A stretch of DNA of 38,525 bases from Welwitschia mirabilis (lineage: Eukaryota > Gnetophyta > Gnetopsida > Welwitschiales). Under the pieces are notes generated by a model that did no database searches, was not told where the DNA came from, and worked only from the letters and a program-made list of their open reading frames with translations. Below, in pieces: positions 11,565 through 22,950 of the stretch. A program made the translations under genes and the position numbers. The stretch's first letter is position 1. Each line of letters begins with the position of its first letter. Where the stretch lies: contig JBOZIK010000001.1 of NCBI GenBank assembly GCA_051453625.1, positions 42,395,355 to 42,433,879 of the forward strand, written 5' to 3'.

Positions 11565-12110
11565 GGGCAATAAGTCTTAAAAGAGGATCCTATTTAATAT
11601 TATTATCCAAAAGAACATAATTATTCAAAAAAGAATTCATTAAAAGAAGTAAGCTTTGGTTAAAGTCAAGTTCTACATCAAAAAGAAAAGGTGAAATTAT
11701 TATTTAAATATATTCTTTCTTTTAATGTTGTATATTACTTTCAAGTTTTAGTTTATAAGCTTTGCTTGATTACTCTTCTTGAATTGTACATAGTCTATTT
11801 TTTAGAATCTTCTTTTTATGTAAATTAGATTTCTAATTAGTCTACTCTTTGAACCTTATAGTGATCTTAGAGACTACCAATTTAGGCCTACTCCTTGCAC
11901 TTAGTATGATCTTGGAGATTTTCATCTAAATCATTTGATCATCTTATTTATTTTTGGTGTACTAATACTTCATTAATAAGAGTGATCTACACCTTGCAAT
12001 TTGTGTGATCTAGGTGATTATATTACTTGAAATTCTAAGTAATTTATTCTTATTCTCTTTTCTAGATTGTTGATAAAAGAACTTCAAAGAAGATATTTGC
12101 TAAAAGAAGG
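11565..12110 (+). other. Outer element 5' leader
   Basis: AT-rich sequence between primer-binding site and first coding similarity. It holds loosely repeated phrases of the kind 'cttgcact/aattt.gtgatct..g' around 11850-12020 but no gene. Long leaders are usual in Athila/Tat elements. Confidence 0.5.
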
Positions 12111-12847
12111 AAAAAAAGCCTCTCCGTGAACTCATTGCTGAAAGGAAAAAATTACTTTTATTGGAAAAAGAACACAATTTCTATATTTCACTCACTTCCT
12201 TTTAATTGATACATAGGCATTCTAGTGAGTTTTATTCTTCTAGTAATTTGTACCTATTTATAGAAGATATTAATAATAGATTTAGCAAAATGAAACATTC
12301 TTCTATGATAGAATATGAAGACAAGATAGATGGTAAAGAAGATTCTTTATCATAATCCCTGTATGAGTGTATGAAACAAAGTCAAGAAGGAGTGCAATAA
12401 AGTAAAATACTAAATAAAATTATAGAAAAATTAGTAGAACTTATTACTTAAGTTTATATTCATCAACATTTTCAATACTACTCCATCACATCTTCTACTT
12501 TTTATCTTGAAAACAAAGAAGAGAACATTGGAATTACTATACAAAGCGATATCAACTCTTGCTTAGATAATGATGATGATATAATAGAGATTTTGGAGGA
12601 ATTTTCCAACCTTATAGAGGATAGGCCAACTGAGAATGAAGAAGTTTCAACTCAACAAATAAATAAAAATGAGGATGAGGATGAAAATGAAATAGAAATT
12701 TGAGAGTACTTCTTCAACCTCAACTCACTTTTGAAAATGATGAAGGAAACTTTAAAGATATTCTAACACATAAGGAAGATAATGAAATTAGCTTTTCTAA
12801 TAAATTTAATAATGAATCAAATTAGTTAGAGCATGATGAGGATGATA
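12111..12847 (+). pseudogene. Outer element gag-like ORF, 5' part
   Basis: One frame reads through about 200 residues with few stops: it opens ELIAERKKLLLLEKEH, then becomes acidic (NDDDDIIEILEEF, NKNEDEDENEIEI). The stops are TAA and TAG where CAA or CAG would restore the frame. The position straight after the leader suggests the gag N-terminal region of the outer element, but no diagnostic motif is visible. The inner element interrupts it at 12847/12853, and coding resumes after 25945 in a different frame. Confidence 0.55.
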
Positions 12848-12852
12848 TTCAA
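12848..12852. repeat. Target site duplication TTCAA (left)
   Basis: TTCAA directly precedes the TG start of the inner LTR and is repeated exactly at 25941-25945 straight after its CA end. Confidence 0.85.
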
Positions 12853-13921
12853 TGTTATGCTACCAACTTGCATATATTTGATAAGGTATTTTAAGTAGTT
12901 TATAGGATATTAAACAGGTTTATTCTAGAATTCCATAATAATGAAGAGTTGAGATGAAAGATACAAAAACACATAATTTCCATGATATTTCACAGAATTT
13001 GGAGTAATTCCCAATACTTTCTATCTCAAGATAAATTTATTACAAACATTAAGGCTGATGCATTGGATGAACACTTGTAAAATTCTATTATCCACCTCAT
13101 CATCCAAATGATAGTACGAATGACATAATAGATAAAGCCAATGAGGATATTTACTATGACCAATTTGGTAGATAACATGGATTATTTATAAGGTGGCATC
13201 ATTCCCTATATCATCCAGATGATCATCAGGATAATACCTATTATAATGTCCAACTCAACATTCACCTAACTCTTGCCATTTGTTTGTATGTATTTTAGTG
13301 TAGTCATTAGGATTGTACCCACACCTGTCTATCTATCTTGTTATTGTGTGTTGTTTGTTAATAAGTATCAATTCCATCCTTGACTCTATCTTGTCCTCAA
13401 TTGTACTAGAAATTTTTATGGTAGGAGATTGAAGGGCCAAAGATCCATTCTTAGTAGTTGTAGAGAGATGTCCTCATTGGTGTTGGGCTATGCTTCCTCC
13501 ATTGAGGCGTGGTTAATTTGTAACACAGATGTGGTTTGATTAATACAAAGGCTTCTTTTCCAATTCTTATGCTTGTTTGTTCTTATCTCTTATAGTTTAT
13601 GTTGATTATGTTGCTTCTGATTTAGTGACAGTTTCTTAAGTGCTATAGGCTATGAGGGAAACATTTGTTAAGGTTGAGCATTGTTTTTATTCCTAAATTA
13701 TATTTGCATAAATGTGTTACATCATACTTTCTATTGATAAGATACATAATGTTTCTTGCAAAAATCAATTCTTTTTCTCTAGCTTGGGCCTTCAACAGAT
13801 TATGACATTTGAGGTAACTCTCATCTATATTAGTGTATTGTGTTATGCAAGATATCTATTTTATTTGTGAAGGACATGATCTTCTTGAGCTTAATCATTA
13901 TCAAAAATACATATTGCAACA
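12853..13921 (+). repeat. Inner element 5' LTR
   Basis: Begins TGTTATGC and ends GCAACA. Collinear with 24840-25940. It carries the near-palindromic CATCATCCAAATGATAG unit at about 13095, CATCCAGATGATCATC at about 13211, and the conserved TGTTGGGCT...TCCTCCATTGAGG block at 13475-13506. Confidence 0.93.
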
Positions 13922-13924
13922 TCC

Positions 13925-13942
13925 TACCACCATTGTTGAAAA
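13925..13942 (+). promoter_or_regulatory. Inner element primer-binding site, Athila/Tat type (decayed)
   Basis: TACCACCATTGTTGAAAA sits 3 bp after the LTR. It differs from TGGCGCCGTTGCCGGGGA almost only by G>A and C>T changes (one transversion), the same spacing as in the outer element. Confidence 0.8.
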
Positions 13943-14600
13943 AGGTTGATTAGAGTGTAAGAGTTGTCATTACTTAAGTAAGTATTTGAATATCAGTTCG
14001 AACATTTTCCTATAGCAGTGTTATACTTTTAGCTATAGTAGCATAGTTTTTCTTTTTGTAAGTTTAAATTTTTCTATTTTACAATAAAAGATTTGTCATC
14101 TACATCATCATCCAGACAATGTATAGCAATGAGAGCCTCTATGCCTTAAGTTCTTAGCTCTTAGTTTCTTTTAAAACTTTTTGGTTTTTTCTTATTATCC
14201 CTTCTATTTTTCAGATAACTTAGGGGAATGATAGTATGCTTTCTGAGTTTTTTATGTCTATCATTTTTGCATTTCTATTTTTTATTTGTTTTTGGTTTTT
14301 TATGTTTTTTGTATTTCTGTTATCTAGACTATCATCTAGACAATTACAAGGATGATACTCTATGCATTAAAAAACTAAGCATGTATGGTAAAATATGGTA
14401 AGAAATAAAGATACTAGAGAGAGTGACTATTTATAGAGGAAAATATCTAAGAAGATTTGATTAACCTCAAAACTAATTTAAGTATGCATAGCAAAGTTAT
14501 GCTAAGTTTAAAAATTTTAGAAATTTCTACTTTTATTTCTTTAGAGTTTGATTTTATGAGTAAAAATTTTTCAGAAGACTATGTTGATGATAGTTTTCAA
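13943..14600 (+). other. Inner element leader
   Basis: Non-coding leader. It includes two copies of the element's recurring motif: CATCTACATCATCATCCAGA near 14098 and ATCATCTAGACAATTAC near 14331. No open frame was recognised. Confidence 0.6.
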
Positions 14601-16075
14601 TTTCTAAACACGTCTAGCTTATTACAAAATTAAAACAAACCACTTTGCCTAATCCACCACTTGTCATTGAAACCTATACAACTACACCTATTAAGCCTAA
14701 TGCCAATTTCATCCTTAAATATCGGATTGCTAATAAAAAATGTGAAATCTAAAACCCGCTTTGATTTACCTCTTGATAATAATGTCAAACTTAGAAATCT
14801 AAATGCTTGTTTCATTTTTAGTGGAGAACTTGATGAAGACCCTTTATAATACATTGTCAATATTGAACGATTAGTGCTTATTTTACAAAATGGTAAGACA
14901 ACAATAAGTAATAGGACTTACATGTCATTTTCCCCATTACTTTAAAAGGTAAGGCTAAATGTTAATTAAGAATGATTCTTTATAAAAGTTTAAAATCATG
15001 GAGTTAAGTTGAAGAAACCTTTATTAAAAGATTCATAAGTGAAACCATCATTAGAGAACATAAGAAAGAAATAACCAACTCCAAACAAATACCTAATAAA
15101 GATTATGCTTCTACCTATGAGAGATTTTTTTTTTTTTTACTTTATATTTGAACCCTGTAAATGCTTTTTCTCAAGAAGAATTAGTAGACTACTTTTATAG
15201 TGAACTCAATAGTTAAATAAAGTAACTAATTGATTCCTTATGTGAAGAAAATTTGTTAAACCTTATCTTAGAAAATGCTTAAAAAGTGTTTGAATAGTTG
15301 GTAGAAGTGACTCAAACTTAGCCTAAATCTTATATAGAGGAAACTAAATTATAGATCACACCATTAAAGATCTTAATAAGGTTAAACAAGAAAAAAAAGT
15401 AATAAGAACTGAAAATGAACCAACAAATATTATTAAGGATTTTATCTCAACTCTAGAAAAATATACTAAAATGATTTTAGATGCAAAGATGATAGCCAAA
15501 AAGAGTGTAGTTGTAGCTCCTACTTATAATTTATATAAAGATAGCTATCATATTACAAAACAATATCCTTTACTTCCAACTTACAAAGAAAGAATCTTTG
15601 AAGAAGTGTGTGCCTTCAATTAAAGGTCCTTAAACTTTGACCAAAACCAAAATCAAAGTTAAATACAAAACCACAATAAATTTTAACCTAGGATGAGTGG
15701 AAAATCTAACTTTAGAAATTTTTCAAACAAATCATCCTAGCTTCCAACCATTTAAAAAGAGATTTAAGAAGCTAAATTTTCAATCAAACAACTTAAATAA
15801 TCAAGTAAGCTCATTCAACTCACAAAATCAAGGTGATACTCTTAGGAATTATATTAATGAATTAAGAAAAATACAAGAAACAATAAATCCCAACATCAAA
15901 AATCTTGTGAGTATTTTATAACAAACCATGTTTGCGACCCAAATATCACAAGGATCACGTATCACTCAACCTTTACCAAATCCAAATAAAGTTAAGAAAG
16001 ATTGTAAGGTGGTGATAAGAAGTGAAAATAGATAATACTTCCCATTCATGAGTAAGAGGACATAGAAATTTTAGA
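14601..16075 (+). pseudogene. gag: Inner element gag, heavily interrupted
   Basis: One frame from about 14661 gives 'FSGELDEDPL.YIVNIERLV', corresponding to the 'F.GL..EDP..HI..F...C' start of the retrotransposon gag domain in Athila/Tat elements. Remnants of the R...FP..L...A..W segment follow. From 15697 to 15921 there is a 74-residue open stretch rich in N, Q, F and K that ends with a helical NELRKIQETINPNIKN section. Many stops are of CAA/CAG origin. In a live element Gag forms the particle that houses reverse transcription. I saw no zinc knuckle, which fits this lineage, where it is often absent. Confidence 0.7.
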
Positions 16076-16379
16076 AAATCATTCTTCCTCTTCTTCATTA
16101 AGCGTTAATAAGGAAACTTTTTCACATAGAAAACCTACCATCCCTTAGCTTGATAGATTGGACATATATTATTATTGATTATTATTTAAAATTCTTAATG
16201 CAAAATTTAAGTATTAATTTATTTTTTTGAAAACTTTTATAAGAGAATCCTAAGTACTCTAAGTTGTGAAAAGACTTGATTAGGAGAAAACAAAAATGAA
16301 CCATTCCTAGTAAAGTCATTCTAGCCTAATCCATTAACAACTTAGTTTTAAAAAAATGTTCAAAGTTTAAGGATCTAGA

Positions 16380-16725
16380 GGCAGAAACTATTAATATCAC
16401 TTTAGAAGGAAAATAGAAGGATTAATAAAGCCTTGATTGATATTGGAGCTAGTGTAAAAATTATTCCCTAATACATTTGTCAAATACTTGAGTTGAAACA
16501 TAGAATAGAGCCTGTAAGGATTATTTTATAATTAGATGATACTTTTAATAAGAAATCATTAGGTGTTATTAATAATTTAATCATTTAGATTGAAGAAAAA
16601 ATTGTGATAGAAGTTGAACATAACTATAGTTATCCTTTACTTCTAGGTAGATCTTTTTGTGTAATAATCCATTGTATCATAGATATGAGAACCGGTTTGA
16701 TAGAGTGTCATTTAGGAAATAAGTA
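16380..16725 (+). pseudogene. Inner element aspartic protease
   Basis: The frame around 16427 reads KALIDIGASVKIIP, matching the Athila 'ALCDLGASINLMP' active-site block in which D-L-G replaces the usual D-S/T-G. Further on are the 'L.LDD.....GVI.N..I.I....' middle segment and 'PLLLGRSFCVIIHCIIDMRTGLI', matching the C-terminal 'PIILGRPFL.T....ID...G.L' flap and ILG block. Stops occur at several CAA/CAG positions. The domain would have cut Gag from Pol. Its place between gag and RT is canonical; 16076-16379 is an unassigned linker. Confidence 0.88.
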
Positions 16726-17067
16726 GTTTTTAGGAAGAGTGTTTGATGTGATTGAAAAATATTTTGGAAGTGATTTGAGTGTATAAAAAGAAATAAAGTC
16801 AACTTCATTTTTACAAAACATCCACTTAAAGAGAGATGATCAATTCTTTATGAACTAATTTTGTTTGATGATTAACTAGAAGTAGATAATTTGTATGTTT
16901 TTGATGAAGATCAACTTGATTTTAACCATTTGAAAATTGATTATTTTGATTTACAAAGTGGATAAACTGAGTCTATCAACTATGTAGAAGTCCAAGATCT
17001 GAGCAGAACTGAGATTTCATATTTTTAAGGTAGTCATCCACTATTGACATCTAGACAATAGTTTGAG
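16726..17067 (+). pseudogene. Protease-RT linker of the inner element
   Basis: Acidic, poorly conserved translation (YVFDEDQLDFNHL and similar), as expected between protease and RT in Athila polyproteins. At 17031-17060 it contains GTCATCCAC...GACATCTAGACAATAG, the same motif that recurs in the LTRs, unusually placed within pol. Confidence 0.55.
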
Positions 17068-18760
17068 ATGATAGTAAATTTTCTTAAAAATTTAACAAAA
17101 AATAAAAATATAAATTTAAATCTAAATATGAAATCTTTATCTAATGGACTAAAATATATTTTTTTGAATAATGATCTATACAAAACTTTGATAATTAACA
17201 AAAATCATTTCCCTCAACAAAAACCAAATATAATCTCTCTTTTGCAATCTAAGATAAATGAGTTTACTTAGTTGTATAATGATTTGATATCCATTTATAT
17301 CTCAGTTGTCCAACATAAAATCTACCTTGAGGATAATACAAAACCTATTATGCAACCCCAGCATAGACTTACTCTATCTCTTAAATAAGTTATTAAAGAT
17401 GAAATCATAAAATTAATGGATCCTAGAATCATTTATACTATAGCTGATAGTAAGTGGATTAGTCCTTAAACAATAGTGCCTAATAAAGATGGAAAATGAA
17501 TGATGTACATTGACCTTAGAAAACTAAATGAAGTAATCAAAAAAGATCACTGTCCTTTGCCTTTTCTTAATCAGATACTTGATAGGATTCAGGGACATGA
17601 ATTTTATTGTTTTCTTGATGAATATAGTAATTACAATTAGGTTTGTATTATTAGTGAGGACTAAGCCAAAACTACTTTCAGTTCATCTTTTAGTAATTTT
17701 GCTTTTTAACACATGCCTTTTGAACTTTATAATGCTTCTAGTACTTTTTAGCATGCGATGATGGGCATTTTCTCTGATATGCTAGAGGATTCGATTGAAA
17801 TTTTTTTATGGATGACTTTTCTATTTATGCTAAAACCTTTAAATAAATGTTATAATTATTAGAGAAAGTCCTTAACTTTTACATTTCTAATGGCCAACCT
17901 TTGGATAGGAAAAGAGTTTATTTTTAGTTTAAAGTGAAATTATTTTAGGTCATCATATTTTGAAAGAGGAGATTAGAATGGACTTTAAAAAAGTTGGTAT
18001 TATTCAAAACCTAAATCACCTTATAAATGTAAAATCGGTTAGATCTTTTCTTAGTCATTATGGTTTTAATTGTTGATTTATTCATTATTATGTAAATATT
18101 TATAAACCACTTTACTTATTACTATTGAAAGAAGCTAAATTTAAATGGAATGAATCCTATTTTTTCTTGATGAATATAGTAATTACAATCAGGTTTGTAT
18201 CACTAGTGAGGACTAAGCCAAAACTACCTTTACTTTATCTTTTAGTAATTTTTCTTTTTAACACATGCCTTTTGGACTTTGTAATACTTCTACTACTTTT
18301 TAACATGCTATAATGGGTATTTTCTCTGATATGCTAGAGGATTTGATTGAAATTTTTAGGGATGAATTTTCTATTTATGCTAAAACCTTTGAACAAATTT
18401 TAGAATGATTAGAGAAAGTCCTTAACTTTTACATTTTTAGTGGCCTACATTTGAATAGGAAAAAGAGTTTATTTTTAGTTGAAAGTGGAATTATTTTAAG
18501 TTATTATATTTTGAAAGAGGATATTAGAATGAACTCTAAAAAGTTGTTATTATTCAAAACTTGAATCACCTTATAAATGTAAAATAGGTTAGAACTTTTC
18601 TTAGTTATTATGGTTTTTATTATTGATTTATTCATTATTATGCAAATACTTATAAATCCCTTTTCTTGTTACTAGCAAAAGAAGCTAAATTTAAATGGAA
18701 TGAATCTTATTAGCTTACTTTTGATAGACTTAAACATTTTTATGCTTCTATTGTAACAAG
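17068..18760 (+). pseudogene. Inner element reverse transcriptase with internal tandem duplication
   Basis: From 17128 the translation matches the Athila RT N-terminus ('LP..LKY.FL....PVII'). It continues with 'QPQHRLTLSL.QVIKDEIIKLMD', 'IY.I.DSKWISP...VP.KDG', 'YIDLRKLNEVIKKDHCPLPF' and 'FYCFLDEYSNYN', all conserved RT blocks. A 552-bp segment covering the palm (17611-18162) is then repeated at 18163-18712. In the first copy the catalytic FMDDFSIYA block is present but a one-base shift puts it out of frame. In the second copy it is in frame but altered to FRDEFSIYA, removing the catalytic Asp pair. The thumb and connection ('SFLGH.GFY', 'L..LL.K') are present in decayed form in both copies. 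No functional enzyme is possible. Confidence 0.9.
17611..18712 (+). repeat. 552-bp direct tandem duplication within RT
   Basis: Unit 1 starts at 17611 and unit 2 at 18163, both with TTTCTTGATGAATATAGTAA; unit 2 fades out after the GAATGAATCTTATTAG segment near 18712. The units are about nine-tenths identical by eye, with independent indels. The period is a multiple of three. Confidence 0.95.
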
Positions 18761-18762
18761 AT

Positions 18763-19140
18763 GTGATTGGAAAAAACGACTTTGAATTGATGTGTGATGC
18801 GAGTAATTTTGCCATGGGTGGGGTACTTTATCAAAAATATGGAAATGATTGTAAAGTTATATCTTACTATAGCAAATCTCTATTTAGAACTCAAATGAAT
18901 TATACTACTACAGAGAGAGAAATGTTAGCCATCATCTTTTACCTTGATACACTTAGACATTATCTTTTAGGCTTTTATATAAATGTTTATATTGATCATG
19001 CTATTATTTTTTACCTTATGACTAAGAAAGATTCTAGTGCTAGATTGATTAGATGGATTATCCTTATATAAGATTTTAATTTGACCATCATTGATAAAGT
19101 AGGGAAGCATAATTGTATTGCTAATCATTTGTCTCATCTT
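18763..19140 (+). pseudogene. Inner element RNase H domain (nearly intact)
   Basis: The best-preserved coding stretch of the window: about 125 residues with one in-frame TAA at 19069, exactly where the family has Gln (L.Q.FDL). The blocks FELMCDASNFAMGGVL, VISYYSKSL, MNYTTTEREMLAIIF, YIDHAIIFYLM and ARLIRWI are collinear with Athila/Tat RNase H. It ends with 'GKHNCIANHLSHL', the 'G.ENVVADHLSRL' hallmark. The conserved Asp of DAS, Glu of TERE and Asp of YIDH are kept. The product would have removed the RNA strand of the RNA:DNA hybrid. Confidence 0.95.
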
Positions 19141-20460
19141 TCTTCTCCTCTTAATGAGTTTGTTATTGATGATTATTTTCCAAATAAGAAACTTTTTATT
19201 AATGATGATTATTTTCCAGATAAGAAACTTTTTGCTATATCTTTTAATCATCCTCCTTCTTGGTATATGGATATTGTTAATTACTTTATAACCATGAAAA
19301 CACCACAACATTGGACTTATAATCAATGTAAATATTCTCTCCACAAAATAGATGACTATGAGGGGATAAAGCCACATTTGTATNNNNNNNNNNATGTGAA
19401 AATATATGCTTGATTGAAAAAATCTAAAATTCTTTATCTTTGTTATAATGGTTTTTGTAGACAACATTTTAGTGGATAAAAAATAGCTATGAAAATTCTT
19501 CATTCTAGTTTTTATTGGCCTGCCATTTTTCCAAATTCTTTTGATTTTGCTATAAGGTGTGATCCTTCTTAGTATTATGGTAGTCTTATTCATTCTCAAG
19601 AGATGTTCCTTAGACCTTTTCTTAAGTCTAAACCTTTTGATTATTTGGGTATTTATTTCACAAGCCTTATTTACCCACATTTTCAGGATAAATATTACAT
19701 TTTAGTAGTTATAGGTTATGTTACTAAATGGATGGAAGACATTCCTACTGCTTTTAATGATGACAAAAATATTTGTCATTTTCTTAAAAATCATATTTTT
19801 TTAGATATTTAGTTTTCCTAGAATTATCATCAGTGATCAGAGAACTCATTTTATTAATCAAATTTTCAAAAAACCTCTTTTATTCATTGGAGTAGAACAT
19901 AGAGTAGCTTATGCTTATCATCCTAAGACTAATGGATAGGTTGAAAATGCTAATAAATAAATTAAAAAAAGTTACAAAAAATTGTCTCTGTTAATAAGAA
20001 ACATTAGGCTTCTAAGATTAACGATGTTCTTTGAGCTTATCCTACTACTTAGTGTCTTCTCTTGGTTTTTGACCTTATGAACTTATATATAAAAAAGCTT
20101 GTATTTTACCTGTTGATGTGCGCTATAAATCTTATTATGCTTATTATTAACTTAATGTTGTAGACTTCATGGAAACCTTAAATATACATTATTGATTAAT
20201 CCATAAAGTCCAATCTAAGTTCAAACAGGATAAAAAANNNNNNNNNNNNNNNNNNNNNNNNNNNNNNNNNNNNNNNNNTTATAATACTAGAGTACATTTT
20301 TTAAATGATAAGTTGAATTCAAAATTATTAGGTTCTTATCTTGTGAGAGAGTACATTCTAATGGCTTTATTAAGATTTCCTATTTAGAGACTAAGAGATT
20401 TAGAAATTTAATGAACAAATTTTGAAATTATACAAAGGAATTTTTGATGTAATCATGAAC
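19141..20460 (+). pseudogene. Inner element integrase with GPY/F-like C-terminus
   Basis: The zinc-binding start is partly lost in the small gap at 19384. 'LHSSFYWPAIFPNSFDFAIRCD' (family 'AGFYWPTLF.D...F...CD.CQ') is clear, as are 'PFDYLGIYF' (family 'FDVWGIDFMGP', with the catalytic Asp changed to Tyr), 'YILVVIGYVTKWMEDIPTAFND' (family 'YILVAVDYVSKWVEA') and 'IISDQRTHFINQ' (family 'ISD.GTHF.N'). 'HPKTNGQVENANKQ' carries the catalytic Glu. 'PVDVRYKSYYAYYQLN' matches the conserved 'P.ELEHKA.WAIK.LN' segment, and after a 41-bp gap 'NTRVHFLNDKLNSKLLGSYLV' matches the GPY/F module. Multiple CAA/CAG/CGA-type stops are present. Confidence 0.93.
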
Positions 20461-20844
20461 ATGGTAGAAGTACTTGTTTTGAAGATTCCTCTTAATGGGA
20501 ATGACTTTCTTCCTATCATTATTTGAGTTCTTTATTAGCTTATTCCTTTGGTGGATGTTATGATGTCACTTGATCATTTTTAAACTTGACTTATGTGTAT
20601 TTTTTAAAAAGTTTNNNNNNNNNNNNNNNNNNNNNNNNNNNNNNNNNNNNNNNNNNNNNNNNNNNNNNNNNNNNNNNNNNNNNNNNNNNNNNNNNNNNNN
20701 NNNNNNNNNNNNNNNNNNNNNNNNNNNNNNNNNNNNNNNNNNNNNNNNNNNNNNNNNNNNNNNNNNNNNNNNNNNNNNNNNNNNNNNNNNNNNNNNNNNN
20801 NNNNNNNNNNNNNNNNNNNNNNNNNNNTGTGGTAATTTTTTCCC
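20461..20844 (+). other. Post-integrase spacer with 213-bp gap
   Basis: Weakly open sequence to 20614, then N at 20615-20827. No function was recognised. Confidence 0.5.
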
Positions 20845-20924
20845 AAAAAAAAAAAAAAAAAAAAAAAAAGAGAGAGAATGAAAAAGAAAAACAAAAAGAA
20901 AAAAAGAAGAAGAAAAGAAAAATA
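20845..20924. repeat. Poly(A) run grading into a purine tract
   Basis: About 25 A residues from 20845, followed by an A/G-only stretch of AGAGAGA, GAAAAAGAAA and AAGAAGAAG units. A second A/G run lies at about 21110-21148, at the same place in the tandem unit. Confidence 0.92.
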
Positions 20925-21330
20925 AATAATGACCATGTTCTATTATATTTGATGCTTAAAGAAATGTCCATGATCAAGATGATGTTCTATCACACTAGGG
21001 TAAGTTTTTTTGAGAGGAACCTTTGGTAGTGTTAGTAGTTTTAGAAGCTCAAATAGAGGGTTAGTTGGCCATGATTCATAAGTTCTTACTTCTTTGACTA
21101 CGGTTGCATCAAAAAAAAAAAGAAAAAAAAAGAAAATAAAAAGAAATAATGACCATATTCTATTATATTTTTTGCTTAAAGAAACCTCCATGATCAAGAT
21201 GATGTTCTATCACACTAGGGTAAATTTTTCTAAGAGGAACCTTTGGTAGTATTAGTAGTTGTCAGAACTCCTATGGAGGGTTAGTTGGCCATGATTTATA
21301 AGTTCTTACTTCTTTGACTATGTTTGAACT
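20925..21330 (+). repeat. 220-bp tandem repeat, two units
   Basis: GACCATGTTCTATTATAT at 20931 recurs as GACCATATTCTATTATAT at 21151, and the similarity continues to ...TTCTTACTTCTTTGACTA (about 21098 and 21319). Each unit is preceded by an A/G tract that belongs to the repeat. Tandem repeats between pol and the 3' LTR are common in Tat-type elements. Confidence 0.95.
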
Positions 21331-22950
21331 CACCTCATCATGGAAGACTTTGTAATAAACTTTGAGACTATGGGATCAGTGGCATTCTTGGTTTCATCAA
21401 AGATATTACTTATTTTCTAGACTCTTAGTATTCTTACATGGCTATTTTAATTTTGAGGATTCAAGTGTGTTTATAAGATGTGAATGGGTGAGTTCATTTC
21501 TAAGTAGCTTTTGATCTTGTCATTCATTGTTCTGAGCACTTGAGTTTTGGTATCACCATAAATCATTGACTTTTTGAATAGAACTTTATGGAGTTTATAC
21601 ATTTTATCATGCATTTTTACTCAAGTGGCTTTATGATGTCTTTCTTGGGAGTTTGCTATTGGAATTTAGAATAGGTAAGCAATCTTATACTTGTTCCTCG
21701 TGTGCATTTTCGTTTTTCTTTTCTTTGGTATTTCAGTTTGTTATTTTAAATTCATTCTCATAGTTTCCTATTATTACCTAGGACCTTATCATTTAATACT
21801 TTTCTTACTATTCATTCATGTTCATTCATTTTTACTTAGCATTTGAATTAATTAGAACATCTTTTTATCTTTTTATCTCAACATTCTTATGAGACTCCTT
21901 ATCCTTTTGAACGTTTTGTGATTTCTCTTATTTTACTTTTTAGTTTAAGCACATTTACTTAGTTTTTATTATTAAGTTTTAGCTAGTTAGTTTGTTCTCT
22001 TCAACCATAGTTTTCTTTTGTTATAAGTTTTTACATTTTATTTCATTTTTTCTTTCTTGTTTTTCTATTTTCCCTAAGTATTCTAATAAAACATGATACT
22101 TTTTATTTAAGCCTAATTTTTTTAGTTGACATTTTTATTTTTTAAAAAATTTTTCATGTCCTATCATCTACCTAGTCATGTGAATGACACTAGACAGATG
22201 ACTATCTGATTTTTCTCTAAGAGTCATTCTGTGGTCCAAACCCTTTTTATTCATTGTTCTTTACTTTCTAATCATTTCTGTCCATTTTTTATGAGTCAGT
22301 GATCCCTTTGGACCATACTAGTATCTTGGATATTGTTCCAATCAATTTCATGTATAGATTTTAGAGATTTGATCAAATTTGTCAAAATGAGATATGTTTT
22401 TCTCTCCCTCTTAGTTTTCATTTTTTCTTTCTCTTGTTTCTTAGCCTTCCAACACATAGTCTTCATGTATGTTTATTCATTTATTGCACTTTTTGATTTT
22501 AAACTTACAGATTTGCATTTCACTGCGTATTTTGTAAGTTATGATTAATTGTGTATTTTATGAGGAAATTTGAAATTTTCATCTTTCACACTCATTTTCT
22601 TGCAGATCTTAGATTAAAACATAGTGGTACTTTAGACAAAATTGATTACTTTGACATGTTCTATGATTTTACTGATTAGATTTTTCATTTGAGTACTTTG
22701 AATTTTTACCATATATGGGGCCCACTTTAAAAACAGCTTTTGCACTTTTCAAGCATTATGCATTTTTCTTCTCATTTATAAGCAATCCAAGATGTATTGA
22801 AATTTTTAAATGGGTAGGACATATTTTCATTAGTTTTTTAATTTTTATCAATCTTGGGGATCGTTATTACACATTCATGTGACATATTTGACATATTTAC
22901 CATTTCTACATGATATTTTTTTGTGTATTTTCTATTGAGTAGACCTAATA
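21331..22950 (+). other. T-rich spacer of the inner element
   Basis: Non-coding, plus-strand T-rich DNA with many stops. It contains another instance of the dispersed motif (CCTATCATCTACCTAGTCATG, about 22160, followed by GACACTAGACAGATGAC). The frame 22333-22548 is short, hydrophobic and without family similarity. Confidence 0.6.

Noticed and set aside
18967-19680. 237-residue minus-strand frame
   Set aside because: It is the reverse-strand shadow of the RNase H and integrase coding sequence and crosses a gap.
17068-20460. Possible endogenous pararetrovirus, because RT and RNase H are well preserved
   Set aside because: LTRs, target duplication, primer-binding site and an integrase with GPY/F module after RNase H show a Ty3/gypsy retrotransposon. 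No movement-protein or coat-protein pararetrovirus features were seen.
20591-21197. Poly-Phe/Ser/Lys frames on both strands
   Set aside because: Low-complexity products of the A/G tracts within the tandem repeat.
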